The notes under the pieces are model-generated. The model saw nothing but the letters and a program-made list of their open reading frames with translations, was not told the DNA's origin and did no database searches. The position numbers were made by a program, and so were the translations under genes. From Anaerolineales bacterium (GTDB taxonomy: Bacteria > Chloroflexota > Anaerolineae > Anaerolineales > Villigracilaceae): a stretch of DNA of 11,419 nt. This document shows positions 1-5,968 of this stretch, piece by piece (the first letter of the stretch is position 1; each line of letters starts with the position of its first letter). The stretch is from assembly GCA_025938055.1 (NCBI GenBank), contig JAICQC010000107.1, positions 1-11,419 on the forward strand, written 5' to 3'.

Positions 1-1479
1 CATCTTGTCCACCCAGTCCTTGATATTGATCTCTTTGCCGTCAGCCGTCATCTGCTCATACGGCATGTTCATACCACGTTCGCCTTCGGCTCCTTCGGGG
101 TCGTTCTTGAAGCCAATGCCGGGGCGGACGTTGTAATCGTACGACACGAACGGATGGAAATAGGTGAAGCGCATGCCGATGTCCATGGACATCTGGTAAT
201 CGCCGGCTTTGTGCTTATCATTGCGCTCGGCAGAGGGGTATGGCTGGACGTTGACCACAATACCGAATTCGGCGAGCTGCTGCGCGACATTCTCGGAAGA
301 TGCCAGATACTCAGTGAAGTCCGCGGGGACGCTCAGGCTGAACTCCATCCTGTTGCCCTGATCGTCCACCCAGACGCCATCGCTGCCTTTCGTAAAGCCC
401 AGGCCGGTCAGCAATTCTTCTGCTTTCGCCAGGTCGTAATCATAGGTATTGAGCGCGGCGATCTGATCTTCTGAAAGCCAGGTGGGCACGGAGGCATCGG
501 TAAAGCCGACCATGTACTGGACGGGACGGCAGCTTTCACCGAAGGCAACAGTGCAGTTCTCTACGCGGTCAATGGCGTAGGCGATCGCCTGGCGCACTTC
601 CTTCACGCCCAGCGGATACACATCATGGTTGAAGTAAATGCCGGGACCGTTGGTTGCGGGGCCGCCGAGCACCACGATATGAGGACCCATGGCGCGAATC
701 GCTTCCAGGTTAGCAGGACTGTAAGCGTTGGAGGAGTAGTCCATTTCGCCTGAGAGGTAAAGCGGCATATCCTGGGCAGTATCGCCCCAGTAAACCGTGA
801 CCGTGTCAAAGTCGATCTGATCGGCATTGAAGCCGGTTGGCACCTTCACCAGGGAGAGCTGCGCTTCGGTGACGGAGGCGGGGTCAACGTTATACGGGCC
901 GTACACCACGCCCTCCTCCGGGAGGAACGCGTTCAGTTCCTCGTTCACAGCCGTGACATCTGCACCTTCGCGGTCTGCGCCGGAGGCGCGGAACTCCGCT
1001 GCAGCGTCCATCCATTCGCCATACTGCGAATACGGGCGCGGCGAGTTGGAGCGGACAATGGCATCCAGAACTGCCGGGCCGGGTGTGGTGATCTGGAACT
1101 GGACGGTCTGGTCATCCTTGGCGACTACATCTGCCAGCGAGTTCCATGTTCCGCTGTTGCGCATCCACAGGATATCCCAGGTACCGACGACATCCCTGGA
1201 CGTTAGCGGTGTACCGTCGCTCCATGTGGCGTCCTGGGGCAGGGTGATAGTGATAACAGCCGTCACCCCCTCTGGAAATACCTCTTGCGGCACCTCTGTC
1301 GCTTCGGCAGTCGCCGGAGGTTCAGTGGGTTCAGCAGTTGGTGGTTCCGTGGCGGGTGGCTCGGTGGCAGGAGGCTCAGTAGCCGGCGGCTCTGTGGGAG
1401 CCGGGGGTGCAGCACACGCACTTAGCACGAGCGCGAGCAGAACGATCAGGCTGAAAAGGGTATAAACTTTCTTGGACAT
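1..1479 (-). CDS. Extracellular solute-binding lipoprotein, family 5 (peptide/oligosaccharide ABC transporter), 3' end outside window
   Basis: This is the substrate-capturing lipoprotein of the Opp/Dpp-type ABC importer encoded just upstream; it would be anchored outside the membrane. The visible part is 493 residues, with no stop before the window edge. The first 22 residues are a lipoprotein signal: two lysines at 3-4, a hydrophobic core at 8-19, and lipobox L19-S-A-C22. Residues 23-62 are a Pro/Glu/Thr/Ala linker. The SBP_bac_5 fold is recognisable from WSDGTPLTSRDVVGTWD, about residues 75-91, and later from IYFNHDVYPLGVKEVRQAIAYAIDR-like sequence, which is the family's conserved region. 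The start at 1479 is chosen because the signal peptide begins there and two AAGGAG sites lie upstream (1490-1495, 10 nt away, and 1497-1502). Oddity: the roughly 60-80 residues that family members normally carry between linker and WSDGTP are missing. The ligand is not visible; the operon suggests peptidoglycan fragments. Confidence 0.9.
   Translation of the reverse strand, partial: MSKKVYTLFSLIVLLALVLSACAAPPAPTEPPATEPPATEPPATEPPTAEPTEPPATAEATEVPQEVFPEGVTAVITITLPQDATWSDGTPLTSRDVVGTWDILWMRNSGTWNSLADVVAKDDQTVQFQITTPGPAVLDAIVRSNSPRPYSQYGEWMDAAAEFRASGADREGADVTAVNEELNAFLPEEGVVYGPYNVDPASVTEAQLSLVKVPTGFNADQIDFDTVTVYWGDTAQDMPLYLSGEMDYSSNAYSPANLEAIRAMGPHIVVLGGPATNGPGIYFNHDVYPLGVKEVRQAIAYAIDRVENCTVAFGESCRPVQYMVGFTDASVPTWLSEDQIAALNTYDYDLAKAEELLTGLGFTKGSDGVWVDDQGNRMEFSLSVPADFTEYLASSENVAQQLAEFGIVVNVQPYPSAERNDKHKAGDYQMSMDIGMRFTYFHPFVSYDYNVRPGIGFKNDPEGAEGERGMNMPYEQMTADGKEINIKDWVDKM
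1336..1395 (-). repeat. Four 15-bp tandem units encoding TEPPA in the lipoprotein linker
   Basis: Codons 29-48 of the solute-binding protein read TEPPA three times and then TEPPT. The DNA units differ at third codon positions, so the repeat is old or kept by selection on the protein. It forms an extended, acidic, proline-rich tether between the lipidated Cys22 and the binding domain. The opposite strand reads as Gly/Ser/Val repeats, which are only the shadow of this linker. Confidence 0.85.
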
Positions 1480-1524
1480 GGGGTTCTTTCTCCTTTCTCC
1501 TTCGATTGATTTTTGGGAGTCGAA

Positions 1525-1542
1525 TGCAACGCGGGCGTTGCA
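1525..1542 (-). other. Stem-loop in the leader of the solute-binding protein gene
   Basis: TGCAACG and CGTTGCA form a perfect 7-bp stem around a 4-nt loop, 46 nt before the lipoprotein start. On the minus strand it is followed by mixed sequence with an A-run rather than a T-run, so it is not an intrinsic terminator. A stem-loop between the transporter genes and the binding-protein gene could be an mRNA stability element that raises binding-protein levels above those of the permeases; that role is inference. Confidence 0.4.
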
Positions 1543-1569
1543 CAGGGAAAATGGGGCGCTTTTATCTGC

Positions 1570-1584
1570 CTGGATCACCTCCTT
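1570..1584 (-). promoter_or_regulatory. Extended Shine-Dalgarno: 15 nt complementary to the 16S rRNA 3' tail, without a matching start codon
   Basis: The minus-strand transcript reads AAGGAGGTGATCCAG here. This is the exact complement of the conserved 16S rRNA 3' end CTGGATCACCTCCTT, which can be read on the plus strand. It begins on the last base of the stop codon of the 60-residue membrane protein gene and lies about 90 nt before the lipoprotein start. No ATG, GTG or TTG follows at the usual 5-10 nt; a GTG at 1578 sits inside the element and cannot be served by it. It may be a ribosome standby or loading site for the lipoprotein gene, or a remnant of a lost gene start. Confidence 0.55.
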
Positions 1585-1766
1585 CAGGGCCGCTTGCGGC
1601 GGACCAAAATCACAATGACGCCGATGAATAGTAAGCCGATGAACAATGTAAGGACCGATACTACCCGTTCGGCGGTGCCAGGCTTGGTCAGGTACACCAA
1701 TGCCGCAGACACAAACGTGATCATCATAGCGATACGGAACCATGCCTGCCCGGCTTCAGGATTCAT
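1584..1766 (-). CDS. Small two-helix membrane protein (60 aa) inside the transporter operon, unknown function
   Basis: I do not recognise this family. It starts at an ATG inside the last codons of the second ATPase gene (11-nt overlap) and ends with TGA just before an extended SD. Two hydrophobic stretches, about residues 11-26 and 35-55, are separated by a short polar turn KPGTAER. The tail RRKRP is strongly basic, which predicts both ends in the cytoplasm by the positive-inside rule. The start ATG AAT CCT GAA is chosen over a longer frame reaching back to 1895, because that longer version would run deep inside the ATPase gene and begins with a sequence lacking membrane character. There is no clear SD, so translation is probably coupled to the ATPase. 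It could be an accessory subunit of the importer or a fortuitous frame; the transmembrane pattern and the exact fit between two genes favour a real gene. Confidence 0.65.
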   Translation of the reverse strand: MNPEAGQAWFRIAMMITFVSAALVYLTKPGTAERVVSVLTLFIGLLFIGVIVILVRRKRP

Positions 1767-2742
1767 GAGCCGGCACCAGATGGCAAGCCACATCGCTTTC
1801 CCAGCTTGCTCTCTTGAGTGGAGGTATGATGTTTTCGCACACCTCGCCCGCAAAGACCGGGCAACGTGGGTGGAACGTGCAGCCCGACGGGACATGCAGC
1901 AGGCTGGGCATATCCGTACTGCGTAACTGGATACGCTGCTTGGCGCGGCTCACCTCCGGATCTGCTTCGGGGATAGCTGACAGTAACACCTGCGTATATG
2001 GATGCTGAGGGTGTTCCACCACATTTTGCGCCGGGCCGATCTCCACTAGACGTCCCAGGTACATCACCCCGATGCGCCCCTCCCATGCGAAATACTTGGC
2101 AAGCGCCAGGTCATGGGTGATGAGCAGCACGCCCACTCCCATTTCCTCCTTGAGCCGGGCGAACATATTCAGCAAACTGATACGGATGGAAACATCCACC
2201 ATGGACACGGCTTCGTCCGCCACGATGAATGCGGGTCGCACCGTCAACGCGCGGGCTACTGAGACGCGCTGGCGCTGCCCACCGCTGAGCTGGTGAGGGT
2301 ATTTCTCCAGGTAATCGTCGGGTGGAGTGAGGTCTACGATCTCCAGCAACTCGCATACGCGCCGTTTCGTGTCTGCTTCGCCGCGCGTGAAGTGGTGGTG
2401 CGTCAGCGGGGCTGCCAGAATGTCGTATATGGTCTGGGTCGGATTCAGCGAGGCGTAGGGATCCTGATGCACCATCTGCACGCCGAGGCGATATTCCTTG
2501 CGATCACGATCTGCGATCGTCGCAATATCCTTGCCGCGATAAAGAATACGGCCCGACGAAGGCGGTAACAAGCCTGCGATCATCTTGCCGGTCGTAGTCT
2601 TTCCGCATCCCGATTCGCCCACGAGGCACAACACCTCCCCGGCAGGGATCGTCAGGTTGATATCGTCTACAGCCTTAATAGCCTGCCCCTTGACCTTGAA
2701 CGTTCGCATCACATGCTCAAGAGTAAGTAGTGGTTCAGACAT
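1756..2742 (-). CDS. Oligopeptide/dipeptide ABC transporter ATPase, DppF/OppF type
   Basis: This is the second of two ATPases that power the importer, on the cytoplasmic face. With the start at 2742 it has 328 residues, normal for the family. Walker A is GESGCGKT at 43-50, the Q-loop glutamine is Q93, the signature is LSGGQ at 152-156, Walker B is FIVADE at 172-177 and the switch histidine is H210. The C-terminal oligopeptide-transporter domain has the Cys-containing CTFHPRCP at 288-295 and a later Cys302. The start at 2742 is preferred over an in-frame ATG at 2766 because only the former has an upstream AGGA at a sensible distance and MSEPLLTLE is the usual family beginning. Oddity: the D-loop region reads DEAVSMVDVS, where DEPTSALDVS or DEPVSMVDVS is usual, so the proline after the catalytic Glu is Ala. 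The gene overlaps the small membrane protein by 11 nt. Confidence 0.95.
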   Translation of the reverse strand: MSEPLLTLEHVMRTFKVKGQAIKAVDDINLTIPAGEVLCLVGESGCGKTTTGKMIAGLLPPSSGRILYRGKDIATIADRDRKEYRLGVQMVHQDPYASLNPTQTIYDILAAPLTHHHFTRGEADTKRRVCELLEIVDLTPPDDYLEKYPHQLSGGQRQRVSVARALTVRPAFIVADEAVSMVDVSIRISLLNMFARLKEEMGVGVLLITHDLALAKYFAWEGRIGVMYLGRLVEIGPAQNVVEHPQHPYTQVLLSAIPEADPEVSRAKQRIQLRSTDMPSLLHVPSGCTFHPRCPVFAGEVCENIIPPLKRASWESDVACHLVPAHES

Positions 2743-2784
2743 GAATGATCCTACTATGTATTCCATTGCAGCAGTTGGTGGACA

Positions 2785-3831
2785 TTAACTCTCCGCCTGA
2801 TAAGCCTTCAAGGCTTCACGTGCGTGCGTCCAATGCCAGCAAGCCACTCGATGCCCGGACTCTACTTCGGTCAGCGCGGGCTCTTCGTCGTGACAGAGCT
2901 CGTCAGCAAGAGGACAACGCGGATGAAACTTACAACCTGTCGGAAGCTGGATGAGATCGGGCGGTGAGCCAGGGACAGAGACGAGCGTGGACCGATCGCT
3001 GGTGAGGGTTGGCACAGCCTTGATCAGGCCGATAGTATAAGGGTGGTATGGGCGACGGAAGATAGTCTGCACATCGCCGATTTCGATGATCTCCCCCGCA
3101 TAGACCGTCGCCACGCGATCGGCAAGCTCGGCTGCCAACGCCAGATCATGCGAGATAAAGAGCATGGAAAAACCAAGCCGGCTGCGCAGTTCTTTTAACA
3201 CATCCATAATGTTGCGCTGTGTCAGGATATCCAGGGCGGTCGTCGGCTCGTCGAGGATCAGCAGTTGCGGCTCCAGCAGCAGTGCCAGTGCAATCAGCAC
3301 GCGCTGGCGCATTCCGCCAGAGAGTTCATGGGGAAAGGATCGCCAGACTCTCTCCGGGTCGAGCCGCACCATGGACAGCAGCTGCAACGATCGTTCCCGC
3401 AGCGCGGTCGTCTGCCGATACCCGGACAGGTACCCGTGCGCTTTTGCCGTGTCTGCGAAGTGCTCGGAAATTTGCAGAACCGGGTTCAAAGCGTTCAGGG
3501 CAGACTGAAAGACCATGGCGCATTCGCGCCAGCGAAACTGACGCAGGTCACTCCCCTTCAGACTCAACACTTCGGTCTCGCGACCAGCCGGGCTTGACCC
3601 ATTCACATGTCGACGGTACATGATGCTTCCGCCGACAATGTTCGCCGTGGCAGGCAGCAAACGCATCAATCCCAGTCCCACAGTGGTCTTGCCGGATCCG
3701 CTTTCGCCGATCAGCGCCAAAGCCTCCCCGCGCTGTACATCAAATGAGATATTGCGCACAGCCTTTACCTGGCCGCGCCGCGCCTGATAGACAATGGAAA
3801 GATCGCGAACGGAGAGAACAGCTTCAGACAT
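2785..3831 (-). CDS. Oligopeptide/dipeptide ABC transporter ATPase, DppD/OppD type
   Basis: This is the first ATPase of the importer, 348 residues, pairing with the DppF-like subunit downstream. Walker A is GESGSGKT at 42-49, Q-loop Q109, signature LSGGM at 170-174, Walker B LLILDE at 190-195 followed by PTTALD, and switch H228. The C-terminal domain carries CKFHPRCP at 300-307, the cysteine motif typical of Opp/Dpp ATPases (iron-sulfur binding has been reported for some members). All catalytic residues are present. The start at 3831 gives the standard beginning MSEAVLSVRDLSI but has no recognisable SD. A very short frame with an SD ends 7 nt inside this gene and may hand over ribosomes. The gap to the upstream permease is 63 nt. 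Confidence 0.95.
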   Translation of the reverse strand: MSEAVLSVRDLSIVYQARRGQVKAVRNISFDVQRGEALALIGESGSGKTTVGLGLMRLLPATANIVGGSIMYRRHVNGSSPAGRETEVLSLKGSDLRQFRWRECAMVFQSALNALNPVLQISEHFADTAKAHGYLSGYRQTTALRERSLQLLSMVRLDPERVWRSFPHELSGGMRQRVLIALALLLEPQLLILDEPTTALDILTQRNIMDVLKELRSRLGFSMLFISHDLALAAELADRVATVYAGEIIEIGDVQTIFRRPYHPYTIGLIKAVPTLTSDRSTLVSVPGSPPDLIQLPTGCKFHPRCPLADELCHDEEPALTEVESGHRVACWHWTHAREALKAYQAES

Positions 3832-3880
3832 AAGCGCTTATTCGACAGGAGATTGCCAGCCAGGGTTTATCGTCAATCAT
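3824..3880 (-). CDS. Possible 18-aa leader peptide overlapping the DppD-type gene start
   Basis: In the 63-nt gap after the permease, GAGGA (3888-3892) lies 7 nt before an ATG at 3880. From there 18 codons run to a TGA at 3826-3824, inside the second and third codons of the ATPase gene. The ATPase start has no SD, so termination of this short frame next to the start would allow reinitiation. Another ATG directly upstream at 3883 is in the same frame. The peptide has no recognisable motif, and such short frames arise by chance; the call rests only on the SD and the overlap. Confidence 0.3.
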   Translation of the reverse strand: MIDDKPWLAISCRISAYV

Positions 3881-3894
3881 CATTCGTTCCTCAT

Positions 3895-4782
3895 CTAGGC
3901 GCCTGTGCGCAGGCGCGGGTTGAATACCTCGTCCAACGAACGGGCAAACGACACGAGGGCGAGCTGGAAAAGAACAATCGCCGCCATCGGCGCCAGAATG
4001 CTCCAGGCTGCCTGCGGGTTGAACAACACCCCACGCCGTTCCGCTGCGCTGATCATCACGCCCCAGTTGGCGCTGGAGTAGGGAACGATGCCAAGAAAGA
4101 CCAGCCCAGTCTGCTGGTAGATGGCATGAGTCATTTCGAAAATCGTCGAGATGGCAATGAACGACATCATGTTGGGCAGCAACTCACGGAAGACAATGCG
4201 CGGTGTACCCAAATCCAACATGGTGGCGGCCTCGATATATTCCCGATTCTTCAGCGACAACACCTGGCTGCGCACCTGCCGGGCGAGAGCGGGCCAATCC
4301 AGAAGCGCCATCAACACCGATAGCATGATGACATCCTTCAGAGCCAGCACCGTAGCCAGCACAGCCAGTAGAGGGAACTTGGGAATGGTCAGCCAGATGT
4401 TGACCAGCTCCATCAGGATGCTGTCCACCCGACCGCCAATGAAAGCGCTGAACGAGCCAACCACGACCGCAATCAACATGGACAGCACACCCGTGACCAG
4501 GGCAATGGTTACGATGTCTCTGCCGCCGTTGATGATCTTACGCAGGTTGTCCTGACCCTGAAAGTCGGTCCCCAACCAGTGCTCAGGCGAACTGCCTTTA
4601 TTGATTTCTGCGACATTGGCAGACATTTCCGGCGGCCAGAGGAGGGGTCCCAGGAACGATATCAAGATGATCAGGACCGTCATGATGAAGCCGAAAAGTC
4701 CCATTTTGTTGCGGCTGAGAATCTTGAACGTCTTGATACTTTCGCGCCACAGACCTGTGATAAATTCTTGGAGGGCGTGCAT
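3895..4782 (-). CDS. ABC transporter permease, DppC/OppC type
   Basis: This is an inner-membrane permease, 295 residues, forming the channel with the DppB-type subunit. The N-terminal region has one membrane helix (about 28-48). It is followed by the OppC-type external motif HWLGTDFQGQDNL (about 68-80) and five more helices. The ATPase-docking EAA loop reads EYIEAATMLDLGTPRIVFRELLPN, about 184-207 in this numbering. The start at 4782 is chosen because AGGAGA lies about 9 nt upstream (GGAGAGGAGAACTAAG before ATG) and the gap to the preceding stop is a single nucleotide. A longer frame from 4857 would overlap the DppB-type gene by 74 nt and adds 25 residues with no family counterpart. Confidence 0.93.
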   Translation of the reverse strand: MHALQEFITGLWRESIKTFKILSRNKMGLFGFIMTVLIILISFLGPLLWPPEMSANVAEINKGSSPEHWLGTDFQGQDNLRKIINGGRDIVTIALVTGVLSMLIAVVVGSFSAFIGGRVDSILMELVNIWLTIPKFPLLAVLATVLALKDVIMLSVLMALLDWPALARQVRSQVLSLKNREYIEAATMLDLGTPRIVFRELLPNMMSFIAISTIFEMTHAIYQQTGLVFLGIVPYSSANWGVMISAAERRGVLFNPQAAWSILAPMAAIVLFQLALVSFARSLDEVFNPRLRTGA

Positions 4783-4783
4783 C

Positions 4784-5857
4784 TTAGTTCTCCTCTCCGA
4801 CAATGCGCACGCGAGGATCAAGCCAGCCGTATACATAATCAGCCAGCAGGTTGGCAAAGACCACCGAAACGGTAATGATCAGGAATACGCCCTGCATCAC
4901 CGGGTAGTCACGCTCAGCGATGGAACGTGCCAGCAGGAATCCCACCCCCCGGTAGGTGAACAACGTCTCCAGCAGCACCGAGCCACCCACGACGAATCCA
5001 ACGGAGATCGCCAGCCGGGTGAACAGCGGCAGCGTCGCGTTGCGGCCCACATATGCCGTGAGAATACGACCATCGGTGAGCCCGCGCGCCCGCGCCACGG
5101 TGACATAGTCCTCACCCAGGGTCGCCACAGTGTTGCTCTTCATTTGCAGCATCCACGATCCGATGGACGACAGCACATAGACCAAGAGCAGCACGCGTAC
5201 ATGTTTGAAGACGTCAGCGAAGAACTCTATGGTGAAGCCAGCCTTGATCCCCGGTGACAACGCTCCGCGCATATCCATGATCGGCACCAGTTTCCAGGTG
5301 AGTCCCAGCAGCAATATGGCTAGCAAACCAATCAGGTAGGGCGAAATGGCATCGAGAGTAGCGGCGATGTTGCTCAGCAGGTGGTCGATCAAGGTGTCGC
5401 GTTTGTACGCCATGATGGTCCCCAGGGCAATTCCCAATACGAAGGTAATCATCAATGCCAAGCCGACACTGAACAGTGTCCACGGTAACACCTGGACGAT
5501 CATATCGGTTACAGACAGACCGGCTGACTTATATGAGTTGCCGAGATCGCCACGCAGGGTATTGCCCAGGTAATCCAGATATTGCAGGGCTATTGGTTGA
5601 TCAAGATCAATATTCATCAGCGCCGCCGCCTGGTTCCTGGCATCTTCGGCTGAAACGCCCTGTGCGGTCAACTCCTGGATCAGGATATCCACCGCATTGC
5701 CCGGCATAGCTCGAATCACGAAAAACGTGATGGTGGCAACCAGCCAGATACTGAATAATGCCTTAGCCAGCCGCTGAACCAGATAGCTGGATGTGATCTT
5801 TTGGATGCTATCCAGCAGAGTATGCGTCGTCGTTTGAGAGGTTGTGATTGTGGTCAT
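4784..5857 (-). CDS. ABC transporter permease, DppB/OppB type
   Basis: Integral membrane permease of 357 residues, slightly longer than most DppB proteins (about 310-340) because of a threonine-rich N-terminal extension and an insert near 58-85 (ILIQELTAQGVSAEDARN). The first helix is about 33-52 and ends in IRAMPGN, which matches the family's hallmark (I/V)R.(I/L/M)PG. The DLGNSY motif follows at about 106-111. The docking loop is VTVARARGLTDGRILTAYVGRN, and GGSVLLETLFTYRGVGFL is a conserved family block. The chosen ATG has no SD; its first bases overlap ATGA-style with the stop of a 33-codon frame that does have a strong SD. A later start would lose little, but the first membrane helix must be kept. 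Confidence 0.93.
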   Translation of the reverse strand: MTTITTSQTTTHTLLDSIQKITSSYLVQRLAKALFSIWLVATITFFVIRAMPGNAVDILIQELTAQGVSAEDARNQAAALMNIDLDQPIALQYLDYLGNTLRGDLGNSYKSAGLSVTDMIVQVLPWTLFSVGLALMITFVLGIALGTIMAYKRDTLIDHLLSNIAATLDAISPYLIGLLAILLLGLTWKLVPIMDMRGALSPGIKAGFTIEFFADVFKHVRVLLLVYVLSSIGSWMLQMKSNTVATLGEDYVTVARARGLTDGRILTAYVGRNATLPLFTRLAISVGFVVGGSVLLETLFTYRGVGFLLARSIAERDYPVMQGVFLIITVSVVFANLLADYVYGWLDPRVRIVGEEN

Positions 5858-5955
5858 GAAATGAACAGTGAAATTTCGCGGGAACTATGTCGCGACCGGA
5901 GTAATTCCTTGAAGGTACACATAAAGAAGGTTTTTCGTTCCGCTTGTTTGTTCAA
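5854..5955 (-). CDS. Possible 33-aa leader peptide coupled by ATGA overlap to the DppB-type permease
   Basis: The 111-nt gap between namZ and the permease holds AAGGAG (5962-5967), then 6 nt, then a TTG start at 5955. The frame stays open for 33 codons and stops with TGA at 5856-5854, sharing ATGA with the permease start. The permease has no SD of its own, so this arrangement is a textbook setting for translational coupling. The predicted peptide begins MNKQAERKTFFMCTFKELL and is basic, without a membrane segment or a motif I know. It is too short and too composition-neutral to prove coding; the TTG start also weakens the case. Confidence 0.38.
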   Translation of the reverse strand: MNKQAERKTFFMCTFKELLRSRHSSREISLFIS

Positions 5956-5968
5956 AAGCGACTCCTTG

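Noticed and set aside
827..1465. Plus-strand 212-codon frame with GGSVAGGSVAGGSV repeats
   Set aside because: It is the antisense shadow of the lipoprotein linker and binding domain; the minus-strand frame has lipobox, SD and family motifs.
1480..1578. In-frame upstream GTG at 1578 as the start of the solute-binding protein
   Set aside because: It would add 33 residues before a complete lipoprotein signal peptide, and its SD would overlap the start codon; the ATG at 1479 has two well-placed SDs.
4783..4857. Longer start for the DppC-type permease
   Set aside because: It overlaps the preceding permease by 74 nt, lacks an SD and adds sequence without family counterpart.
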